Of a stretch of 8,456 nt of DNA, positions 1-4,955 are shown in pieces (within the stretch, counting starts at the first letter, position 1; each line of letters opens with the position of its first letter). The stretch spans positions 1 to 8,456 of the forward strand of contig JAFSUU010000079.1 in NCBI GenBank assembly GCA_017445115.1. Direction: 5' to 3'. The position numbers and the translations under genes were made by a program. The notes below the pieces were generated by a model, which saw only the letters and a program-made list of their open reading frames with translations, was not told the origin of the DNA and searched no databases. This stretch comes from Clostridia bacterium (GTDB lineage Bacteria; Bacillota_A; Clostridia; Oscillospirales; CAG-272).

Positions 1-543
1 GCGAACTGTCTTGTCAACGCGGATTATTACGGCAGAGGCGGAGTTGTTATCATTAAAAAGCGTGAATCTGTTACGCTGAGCAACCCCGGCAGTTTCCGTA
101 TCGGAATAGACGCGGCAATAAGCGGAGGTTTCTCCGATCCGCGAAACGGAACGCTGCTCAAGATGCTGAACATGATAGATATAGGCGAACGCGCCGGCAG
201 CGGCATACCGAACATATACCGCGTCTGGCACGATCAGAACTGGGCAGAGCCGACTATTACACAGTCCTTTGAACCGGACAGAACGACGTTATCGCTTACT
301 TTTGAAAAAACAAGCGATAAAAAACAAGCGATAAAAACAAGCGATAAACGAATTTTCATAATACAAAAAGAAATAATTATCGGCTATCTGACAGAACATG
401 CAACTGCAAAAACTTCAGAAATAGCAGATGCTTTAAATATTAGTGCACCACGTGCCAGAGCAGTGTTGTCAAGACTTTTGTCAGAAGACATAATAATTGG
501 CGAGGGGGCAAACCGGAACAGGACATACCGTCTGAAATCATAG
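1..543 (+). CDS. ATP-binding transcriptional regulator, AlbA_2/HATPase_c_4 family, 3' part (5' end outside window)
   Basis: The reading frame is open from base 1 to the TAG at 541-543, about 180 codons, and has no start inside the window. The visible part begins with a motif of the form NCLVNADYYGRGGVVI, then LSNPGSFRI, SDPRNGTLLKML and IGERAGSGIPNIYRVW. These are hallmarks of the C-terminal HATPase_c_4 region of AlbA_2-domain proteins, often annotated as RecG-like or DNA-binding ATPase regulators. After a Lys/Thr/Ser/Asp-rich repeated linker (about codons 104-117) comes a winged-helix domain (about codons 119-180) with a recognisable helix-turn-helix, TSEIADALNISAPRARAVL. Family knowledge suggests a regulatory or defence-related DNA-binding protein; the exact role is unknown. 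The linker and winged-helix part are visibly more AT-rich than the preceding ATPase part. Whether the gene belongs to the element or to the flanking DNA cannot be decided here. Confidence 0.85.
   Translation, partial: ANCLVNADYYGRGGVVIIKKRESVTLSNPGSFRIGIDAAISGGFSDPRNGTLLKMLNMIDIGERAGSGIPNIYRVWHDQNWAEPTITQSFEPDRTTLSLTFEKTSDKKQAIKTSDKRIFIIQKEIIIGYLTEHATAKTSEIADALNISAPRARAVLSRLLSEDIIIGEGANRNRTYRLKS
311..347 (+). repeat. Three short direct repeats in the linker of the AlbA-type gene
   Basis: The 10-mer CAAGCGATAA occurs at 311-320, 325-334 and 338-347. The first and third copies are read as KTSDK; the middle copy falls in another frame and gives KQAIK. Steps are 14 and 13 bases, so the copies are not all in the same frame. 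The tract joins the ATPase region to the winged-helix region. Confidence 0.85.
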
Positions 544-770
544 AACTGTTATGACACTTATATGACGATCGGTATTGTTTCTCCAATGCAGATAATAGAG
601 GGACTTTCAGATCGGACAGTGCGGATCTGTATGACATCTTTATGACGAAACGCATTGCTTATCCAAACTATTAGTGAAAGGAGTTTTTCAGACTGGAAAA
701 GCGCGTGATTATGACATTCGTATGACACCGTGCATTCAATGTGCAGTAGTATAGTAGAGGGGTATGTTAT
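541..770 (+). repeat. Three diverged tandem units with an exact 80-bp period
   Basis: The motif ATGACA-N5-ATGAC occurs at 551-566, 631-646 and 711-726, spaced exactly 80 bases apart. Similarity continues beyond the motif: a GxATTG-type block follows (573-577, 653-657, 733-736), then TCCAA in units 1 and 2 (582-586, 662-666), then a purine-rich GAGGG, AAAGGAG or GAGGGG block at about the same unit position (599, 677 and 757). Within each motif the two ATGAC half-sites lie 11 bases apart, the half-site pitch typical of OmpR/PhoB-type response-regulator boxes (reverse strand reads TGTCATA). No tandem coding frame runs through the units. They could be operators, replication-type iterons or remnants of a duplicated leader. 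Confidence 0.75.
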
Positions 771-808
771 GCCACTCCCTCCGTAAAATTGAATATCGAG
801 AGTTTTAA
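764..808 (+). CDS. Possible 14-codon leader peptide
   Basis: An ATG at 764 is preceded by the purine-rich AGTAGAGGGGT, a usable ribosome site at 755-763, and opens a frame encoding MLCHSLRKIEYREF before TAA at 806-808. It sits at the end of the third 80-bp unit and directly before a hairpin-rich stretch, which is the layout of an attenuation leader. The bases before this start (about 741-766) resemble those before the HTH gene start at 1174: both read GTGCAGTAG, then an A/G-rich GTA and GGG block, then ATG. No homolog is claimed, and this may be a chance ORF. Confidence 0.35.
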   Translation: MLCHSLRKIEYREF

Positions 809-810
809 TT

Positions 811-1055
811 AGAGTGAGAAGTCGCCCGGAACTTAGGTTCCGCGATGTATATTTTCAGGTTCACTCTGCGTAGAATGACATCCGAATCGAAACGGTTCGT
901 TTGTCTGAAGTAAAAATGCTTCAACGCGCCGTACGAATCTGAGCAGTACATAACTGAGAGAATAAATCGAAGGAAGATAATTCAGATCTTCTGTCGTGTC
1001 AGTTATTTAGTGTTCGGATCGTGCGGCGCTTTTTGTTCCTTTGATCGGCTCAAAG
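811..1055 (+). ncRNA. Candidate structured RNA or structured DNA, class unknown
   Basis: No plausible protein frame covers this stretch, but seven stems can be read by eye: 811-817 with 861-867 (AGAGTGA/TCACTCT) enclosing 827-832 with 837-842 (CGGAAC, loop TTAG, GTTCCG); 883-889 with 893-899 (loop AAA, one G-T pair); 906-910 with 919-923; 951-957 with 999-1005 (TAACTGA/TCAGTTA) enclosing 973-978 with 986-991 (GAAGAT/ATCTTC); and 1039-1044 with 1050-1055 (CTTTGA/TCAAAG). Nesting of two hairpins inside longer closing stems argues against pure chance. I do not recognise a known RNA family. It could equally be an origin or regulatory region acting as DNA. Confidence 0.4.
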
Positions 1056-1161
1056 AAAAAATGTGTGCAACATGAAGTGGAGGTGGTTGTAATTTTTGAA
1101 AAAGTCTGTAGTAGTAAGTAGAGATGGTTGTAAAAATCAAAAAACTGTGCAGTAGGAAGTA
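1051..1161 (+). repeat. 41-bp tandem repeat (two clear units plus one degenerate unit) with two 12-codon micro-ORFs
   Basis: Units at 1080-1120 and 1121-1161 align at exactly 41 bases: AGGTGGTTGTAA (1081) with AGATGGTTGTAA (1122), and GTAGTAAGTA (1111) with GTAGGAAGTA (1152). Upstream bases about 1051-1079 match the second half of a unit (A-tract, TGTGCA, GAAGT). Each full unit encodes a 12-codon frame: GTG at 1083 to TAG at 1119-1121 (VVIFEKVCSSK after the start) and ATG at 1124 to TAA at 1160-1162 (VVKIKKLCSRK after the start). Each stop lies beside the ribosome-site region of the next start, ending at the HTH gene start at 1174, as in translational coupling. Confidence 0.7.
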
Positions 1162-1173
1162 AAGGGAGAATCT

Positions 1174-1455
1174 ATGGAGAAAAACTTTTTCAAAGTTCCG
1201 AATCATTTGTTTGAACACGGGCTGAGCAGCAAGGCAATCGTTGTCTATTGCGCTCTGATGCGGCACGCCGGTACAAAACTGATGTGCTATCCTGCGCGAA
1301 AGACGATCGCCGCCGAATGCAATATCAGTGCGTCAACTGTTGACCGTGCGCTGGCGGAACTTGCATCGACAGGTCTGATCAAAAAGGTCAACCGCAAAAA
1401 TGTGATCGGTGGTAAGACAAGCAACATGTATTACCTTGATCCCGGGACGAACTGA
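1174..1455 (+). CDS. Small helix-turn-helix (HTH_36-like winged helix) protein
   Basis: This encodes 93 residues. The ATG at 1174 follows AAAGGGAG with 5 to 6 bases of spacing, so the start is well supported. The N-terminal part, FFKVPNHLFEHGLSSKAIVVYCALMRHA, followed by YPARKTIAAECNISASTVDRALAELASTGLIKKVNR and a wing with YYLD, matches the helix-turn-helix domain common in replication-initiator-like and regulatory proteins of clostridial mobile elements (HTH_36 type). The helix-turn-helix spans roughly residues 45-72. The protein has only the DNA-binding domain and no catalytic part, so a regulator or a stripped-down initiator are both possible. Upstream lie the 41-bp repeats and hairpins, which are candidate binding sites or a translational leader. 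The stop overlaps a following ATG (TGATG). Confidence 0.8.
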   Translation: MEKNFFKVPNHLFEHGLSSKAIVVYCALMRHAGTKLMCYPARKTIAAECNISASTVDRALAELASTGLIKKVNRKNVIGGKTSNMYYLDPGTN

Positions 1456-1559
1456 TGCGTCAAATCTGTTCATGGTATCCGTCGTCAGCAGATATAAAGA
1501 ATACTAAGGTTAAGAAAAACTGTAAGCTGAAAAAAGAATACTATTATACGTCCGATTGA
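1455..1559 (+). CDS. Possible 34-codon ORF coupled to the HTH gene
   Basis: An ATG at 1455-1457 overlaps the HTH stop as TGATG, and the frame runs to TGA at 1557-1559. The product would be 34 residues with a lysine-rich middle (KNTKVKKNCKLKKEYYY). No domain is recognisable and there is no independent ribosome site, so expression would require re-initiation. It may be a degraded extension of the upstream gene. Confidence 0.25.
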   Translation: MRQICSWYPSSADIKNTKVKKNCKLKKEYYYTSD

Positions 1560-2003
1560 TTCATCTGAATGCGGCGCGAAGATATCAGGCGTGAGTGTTC
1601 CGAACGTCAACTTGTATTCCCACGTCGCGAATCGCTACGTAGGGGGAGTCACGAAACGTGACGCTCCCATGTATCAAATGCAGCGGATATTCTTTTTCAG
1701 CTTACAACTTCGGATCACAACAAATGAACGGTTGAAGAAGGAACGATCGGCGCGGCACACATATTCTTTTCAGCAGACCTGTTTGTCCTCAGAAAGAAGG
1801 AGACGGCTTCGTGAAACACGAGGGGGTCTGACTGGATGAACATAACTGCGGGGTGAAAGAAAAGAGATTGAATCAATAGTCAGACGGTAACAGTAAACGC
1901 GCTCAGAGCCGTTTTAAGGTGCTTTGCTGTCAGGAGGTTAAACTATACCGCCCATGGTATTCAAATCGATTACAGGGCATTTTTGCCCCCGAAAAGCGGG
2001 GGT
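1560..2003 (+). other. Hairpin-rich intergenic stretch without a convincing gene
   Basis: I find no supported protein here; an open frame from a GTG at 1591 to 1839 has no ribosome site or recognisable motif. Several strong structures are readable. Hairpin 1642-1668 is GGGAG-TCACG, loop AAA, CGTGA with a CG bulge, then CTCCC. Hairpin 1801-1829 has an outer AGAC/GTCT, inner CTTCGTG, loop AAA, CACGAGG. An 8-base perfect inverted repeat GTCTGACT/AGTCAGAC lies at 1826-1833 and 1878-1885. A strong AGGAGG at 1932-1937 has no well-spaced ATG after it; the nearest ATG, at 1954, is 16 bases away. Confidence 0.6.
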
Positions 2004-2005
2004 TT
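1975..2005 (+). promoter_or_regulatory. Two overlapping, mutually exclusive hairpins upstream of the zinc-finger gene
   Basis: GGGCA (1975-1979) pairs with TGCCC (1984-1988) across a TTTT loop. CCCCC (1986-1990) pairs with GGGGG (1998-2002) across a 7-base loop, followed by TTTG. The two hairpins share bases 1986-1988, so only one can form fully at a time. The second looks like a weak terminator with a short T run, 20-odd bases before the next start at 2027. An attenuator is possible but unproven. Confidence 0.4.
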
Positions 2006-2026
2006 GATTGACGAAAAAAGAGAGAG

Positions 2027-2218
2027 ATGAAAGCGCAGAGATTAAAGAAAAAAAGGGAGGACGAATGGTCGTTTTTCCGGGATGGAAACGGACGTATCCG
2101 GTACAACAATACCTGCACTCACTGCGGTCACAAGTGCAAACAGAGCTTCCGGACTGTTCTGGTAAGATGTCCGCGGTATTACGACCGGCAGAGACCGAAA
2201 AGGAGGTCCGACCGATAA
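2027..2218 (+). CDS. Small basic four-cysteine (zinc-ribbon-like) protein
   Basis: This encodes 63 residues from ATG 2027 to TAA 2216-2218. The layout is a Lys/Arg-rich N-terminus with EDEWSFF, then a short sheet-like stretch (GRIRYNN), then C30-x2-C33-x3-C37 and C48 in THCGHKCKQSFRTVLVRCPRYY, then a basic tail. The four cysteines suggest a metal-binding knuckle. I recall similar short KCKQSF..CP-type proteins in clostridial mobile elements, but this is from memory and not checked. The ribosome site is only a GAGAGAG run directly before the start. An overlapping frame (2008-2301) reads through the same DNA, but the cysteine pattern favours this frame. It ends by overlapping the next start as TAATG, downstream of a very strong AGGAGG inside its own 3' end. 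Confidence 0.65.
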   Translation: MKAQRLKKKREDEWSFFRDGNGRIRYNNTCTHCGHKCKQSFRTVLVRCPRYYDRQRPKRRSDR

Positions 2219-2301
2219 TGAAGCGGGTTAAAGGACCGAGTGCGGTCCGTATAACATCAGCCCGCAACGGCGGACTGAACAGGCGGAAAAGGCCTTTTTG
2301 A
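2218..2301 (+). CDS. Possible 27-residue basic microprotein
   Basis: The ATG at 2218-2220 overlaps the preceding stop (TAATG) and is preceded by a strong AGGAGG at 2201-2206 with 11-base spacing. The frame ends at TGA 2299-2301. The product, starting MKRVKGPSAVRITSARNGG and ending in RRKRPF, is highly basic with no recognised domain. The combination of overlap and a strong ribosome site is the reason for listing it. An alternative is that the same frame is the tail of a longer product starting at 2008. Confidence 0.4.
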   Translation: MKRVKGPSAVRITSARNGGLNRRKRPF

Positions 2302-2344
2302 GGCTGAATCCGGGGCAATTCCGGCGTTTTTTCGCATACTGACG

Positions 2345-2395
2345 GATGATTGCGTTTTTACGAAAATGATTGCGGATTGATTGCGCATATTTGCG
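2345..2395 (+). repeat. TGATTGCG direct repeats upstream of the RHH gene (operator or oriT candidate)
   Basis: TGATTGCG occurs at 2347-2354, 2367-2374 and 2378-2385, with a further TTGCG at 2391-2395. Steps are 20 and 11 bases, about two turns and one turn of the helix, placing the copies on one face. The cluster ends about 20 bases before the start of a ribbon-helix-helix gene. RHH proteins bind short tandem sites and often autoregulate or bind oriT in mobilization systems, so this is a natural binding region. No nick site is identifiable by eye. Confidence 0.55.
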
Positions 2396-2413
2396 CGGAA
2401 AGGAATGGTATTA

Positions 2414-2830
2414 ATGCCTAAGAAAAGCTACAATTTCTATCTGTCACCGGAGGCAAACGACATGATCGATTCAAGTATTGTGCCGTCGGACACAAGATCA
2501 CGGTCGGAGTTTGTTGAGAAAGCGATACGTTCTTACGCGGCGAGTCTCAGCTCGGAAATGCATAAGGAGCTTCTGTCGGAAGAGCTTGTGAGTGTCATCC
2601 GTGACAACATCAGGAACGCTGAAAAACATATAGCGTCCACGATTTTCAAACTTGCCGGCGAGCAGGCGACGCTCAGCCTCATATTCGCAGACAGTATCGT
2701 CGGTGAAATGAGCCACAAGGATGTCGACGCATACAGAAACGAGGCGTATAACATTGTCAGAAAGCGGCACGGGGTCTTCACATTTGACGATGCACTTTAC
2801 AGCGCGGAAAAGATAGCCGGCAGCGACTGA
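2414..2830 (+). CDS. Ribbon-helix-helix DNA-binding protein, probable mobilization accessory
   Basis: This encodes 138 residues. The start chosen is ATG 2414 because AAAGGA at 2399-2404 is correctly spaced (9 bases) for it; an ATG at 2405 abuts the ribosome site. Residues 1-50 (KKSYNFYLSPEANDMID, then SRSEFVEKAIRSYAASL) form a strand followed by two helices, the CopG/Arc-type RHH signature. The remaining 90 residues are predicted by composition to be mostly helical (NIRNAEKHIASTIFKLAGEQATLSLIF) and carry no catalytic motif. RHH proteins next to a relaxase commonly bind oriT and help assemble the relaxosome, as MobC-type proteins do; that role here is inference from context. The toxin-antitoxin cassette separates it from the relaxase and is transcribed towards it. 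Confidence 0.7.
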   Translation: MPKKSYNFYLSPEANDMIDSSIVPSDTRSRSEFVEKAIRSYAASLSSEMHKELLSEELVSVIRDNIRNAEKHIASTIFKLAGEQATLSLIFADSIVGEMSHKDVDAYRNEAYNIVRKRHGVFTFDDALYSAEKIAGSD

Positions 2831-2839
2831 CGGTTCACG

Positions 2840-2866
2840 AAAAAAAGACACCGCCGAGGCGATGCC
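2840..2866 (-). terminator. Rho-independent terminator of the toxin-antitoxin cassette
   Basis: Read on the minus strand from 2866, GGCATCGCC pairs over nine positions with GGCGGTGTC around a two-base loop, then a run of seven T (complement of A 2840-2846). It starts right after the Doc stop codon. On the plus strand the hairpin is followed by only TTAATTAAT, so it would be a poor terminator for the RHH gene. Confidence 0.85.
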
Positions 2867-3247
2867 TTAATTAATAGTGTGTGATTTCAGCCAGAGAAGA
2901 AGGTCGGTATAATCCTTTTCCCCTGAAGCAACCTGAAGAATAATGTCGGACAGTTCTTTCTGAGTGTACTCGATTCTGATTCCGTTGACAGCAAGAAAGA
3001 CAAGCATTGCGTGAGCGCCGATCCGTTTATTCCCGTCGACGAACGCATGATTTTTCACAAGTCCGTATCCGAGCCGAGCCGCTTTTTCAGTGACAGATGG
3101 AAACAGCTCCGCGCCTTCAAATGTCTGCAACGGAGTAAAGAGCGCAGACTCAAGAAGACCCTCATCGCGTATTCCGTGTGCGCCTCCGGTCTCATCTATC
3201 AGCTGATCGTGCAAAAGAATGAGTTGTCTTTTCGTCAGCAGCTTCAT
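2867..3247 (-). CDS. doc: Doc (death-on-curing, Fic-fold) toxin
   Basis: This encodes 126 residues, the usual length for Doc. The signature H67-AFVDGNKRIGAHAM (residues 67-81) matches the Doc variant of the Fic motif, HxFx(D/N)GNKR, in which Lys replaces the Gly of canonical Fic. In phage P1 Doc this fold acts as a kinase that phosphorylates elongation factor Tu and stops translation; that activity is inferred here by family. Conserved family features also visible are the N-terminal LTKRQLILLHDQLIDETGG and GIRDEGLLESAL. The start ATG (3245-3247) overlaps the antitoxin stop as ATGA, so the pair is translationally coupled, and a terminator follows immediately. All motif residues are intact, so the toxin should be active. 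Confidence 0.93.
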   Translation of the reverse strand: MKLLTKRQLILLHDQLIDETGGAHGIRDEGLLESALFTPLQTFEGAELFPSVTEKAARLGYGLVKNHAFVDGNKRIGAHAMLVFLAVNGIRIEYTQKELSDIILQVASGEKDYTDLLLWLKSHTIN

Positions 3248-3498
3248 TTCGCAAGGACCTCATACGCTTCCTTGTTCTTTTCGATCAGTGCTTTTGAGAC
3301 GGAGAGAAGCTCCTCGTCGCTTACCGACTGCGCACGTCCCGTCTTCTTTATCTCAAACGGAATGCCGTTGTAGTCAACGGAGGATTTGAGAAAGATTGTA
3401 ATCGCTGACGACATATTCAAACCGAGATCGGCAAATAGCTGCTCGGCGTTCTTCTTCAGTTCTTCATCAATGCGGATGTTAAGATTGGTTGTTGCCAT
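3244..3498 (-). CDS. RelB/DinJ-family antitoxin (RHH)
   Basis: This encodes 84 residues, MATTNLNIRIDEELKKNAEQ onward. ATG 3498 is preferred over the in-frame ATG 3507 because the ribosome site AAAGGAG (3514-3508) directly abuts 3507 but is 9 bases from 3498. The N-terminal NLNIRIDEELKKNAEQLFADLGLNMSSAITIFL is a classic RelB/DinJ ribbon-helix-helix, followed by the usual GIPFEIKK. RelB/DinJ antitoxins normally partner RelE/YafQ ribonucleases, while Doc's textbook partner is Phd; here the partner is Doc. The product should neutralise Doc through its C-terminal part (about residues 50-84) and repress its own promoter at 3523-3551. The pairing is seen directly; the cognate relation is inferred from overlap and shared promoter. 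Confidence 0.88.
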   Translation of the reverse strand: MATTNLNIRIDEELKKNAEQLFADLGLNMSSAITIFLKSSVDYNGIPFEIKKTGRAQSVSDEELLSVSKALIEKNKEAYEVLAK

Positions 3499-3522
3499 GT
3501 CTTTCATCTCCTTTCACACAAT

Positions 3523-3551
3523 ATTATACACTAGTCAAAGCCAAATGTCAA
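3523..3551 (-). promoter_or_regulatory. Sigma-A promoter of the antitoxin-toxin operon
   Basis: On the minus strand TTGACA (3551-3546) and TATAAT (3528-3523) are both perfect consensus hexamers separated by exactly 17 bases. The antitoxin ribosome site begins nine bases after the -10 box. The promoter points away from the relaxase gene. Confidence 0.9.
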
Positions 3552-3590
3552 TACAATGTAATGAACTTTTAATTACAAAGGAGGTTTTTA

Positions 3591-4955
3591 ATGCCAAAAG
3601 TAATAGTCAAATGCAGGTATTACAAAAGCGGTTCCGGCAAGGGACTCGGCGGATATATGAACTATATCGCCACGCGGGAAGGCGTGGAAAAGCTGCCGAA
3701 GGATCAGAAAAACAAGCCGGCGACCGACGCTCAGAGCGATCTGATCATGAAGCTGACCGCCGATGATTCGGCGATGAAAAAGGCATCTGAATACGGCTGC
3801 TATCTGAAAGATAAGACGGTCGGTACCGCTTCAGAATTCATATCGTATGCCCTTGAACGAAAACCGGAACTGATCGGCACCGAACAGTATCTCAGGTATA
3901 TGGCGACACGTCCGAGAGTAGATAAGGGTGGCAAGTCTCACGGATTGTTTTCTTCCGACGGAGTCGATCTTGATCTGGACGATGAGATCGGAAAAATCGA
4001 GGCTCACAACGGAAACGTCTACTCGGTGATCATTTCTTTGAAGCGTGAGGACGCGACGCGCCTCGGATACAATTCGGCCGATCGATGGCAGAGCATGATC
4101 GGTGCGAACATAGACCGCATAGCAAAGGAACATCATATACCGCTCACGTCGCTGCGCTGGTACGGGGCGTTCCATAACGAGTCTCATCATCCGCATGTCC
4201 ATATGCTTCTGTATTCAACGGAGAAAAACGACCGTGCGTATCTGACGAAAAAAGGCATAGACAACCTCCGTCATCTTTTCGGAACGGAGATATTCAGGGA
4301 CGAGATACACGAGATATACGACCGGCAGACGGAGGAGCGCAACAGGATAACGAAAGAAATGCGGGAGAGGTTCAAGAAGCTCGCGGAGGAGCTTCGCACA
4401 GGCAAGTCCGTCAGCGAAGAGCTTCAGGACAGGCTTGTCATGCTCGCCGACCGGCTGAACGGCGTGTCAGGCAAGCAACAGTACGGTTATCTGCCTAATG
4501 GAATGAAGACGCTGGTAGACGAAGCGGTGGATCTTGTCGCGGCAGACGAGCGCGTTTTCGAGCTGTACGATCTGTGGTATCAGGCTAAGTGTTCCGTTTA
4601 TCAGACGTATACGGACAAGGTGCCGGAGAAACTTCCGCTGTCGGAAGAGAAAGAATTCAGGGCGATACGCAACGCGCTTGTATACGAAGCCGCGGCGCTC
4701 GGAAAAGAGCTTCGCAGAAACGCAGTTCGATCTGACGGCAGACATGACGTACCGCAAAAGTACACGTCAAAGCCTGACCGTACGCGTCTTGAAAATATCC
4801 GTATCCGGAGCGCGGCTTTGAGATTTTTCACAAGCCTGTCGCCAGTGTTTGAAAACAGCTTCAAACGTTATGATCCGGCCGAATACGAGGATATCGACAA
4901 GCAGCTCCGCCGTGAGATCCGCGCTGTGAAGGACGGAATACAGCTTGTGATGTAA
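3591..4955 (+). CDS. MobP-type relaxase (MobP2/MobP3-like)
   Basis: This encodes 454 residues. ATG 3591 has a strong AAAGGAGG at 3578-3585. The N-terminus, VIVKCRYYKSGSG, then Y22-MNY25-IATREGVE, is typical of the MobP2/MobP3 relaxases of Firmicutes; Y22 or Y25 is the likely nucleophile. A second copy of the motif, Y100-LRY103-MATRPRVD followed by SHGLF, lies 78 residues later. The metal-binding histidines are H195-NESHHPHVHM (H195, H199/H200, H202, H204), matching the HxxxHHPHVH relaxase signature. A strand-rich catalytic core (about residues 1-230) is followed by a long helical, charged region (about 240-454) probably used for DNA or helper contacts. It should nick oriT and lead the strand into a helper's secretion channel; no coupling protein is present. 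The linker before ASEFI lacks the usual EYEDY-like wording, so subfamily assignment is tentative. Confidence 0.88.
   Translation: MPKVIVKCRYYKSGSGKGLGGYMNYIATREGVEKLPKDQKNKPATDAQSDLIMKLTADDSAMKKASEYGCYLKDKTVGTASEFISYALERKPELIGTEQYLRYMATRPRVDKGGKSHGLFSSDGVDLDLDDEIGKIEAHNGNVYSVIISLKREDATRLGYNSADRWQSMIGANIDRIAKEHHIPLTSLRWYGAFHNESHHPHVHMLLYSTEKNDRAYLTKKGIDNLRHLFGTEIFRDEIHEIYDRQTEERNRITKEMRERFKKLAEELRTGKSVSEELQDRLVMLADRLNGVSGKQQYGYLPNGMKTLVDEAVDLVAADERVFELYDLWYQAKCSVYQTYTDKVPEKLPLSEEKEFRAIRNALVYEAAALGKELRRNAVRSDGRHDVPQKYTSKPDRTRLENIRIRSAALRFFTSLSPVFENSFKRYDPAEYEDIDKQLRREIRAVKDGIQLVM

Noticed and set aside
1003..1266. Minus-strand frame of 87 codons over the 41-bp repeats
   Set aside because: It runs antisense through the repeats and the start of the HTH gene, with no motif; treated as chance.
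1591..1839. 82-codon plus-strand frame starting with GTG
   Set aside because: There is no ribosome site or family motif, and it runs through two strong hairpins; most likely non-coding.
2287..2298. AAAAGGCCTTTT palindrome as a terminator
   Set aside because: It has no loop bases and forms the end of a reading frame; a perfect palindrome without a loop is a poor terminator.
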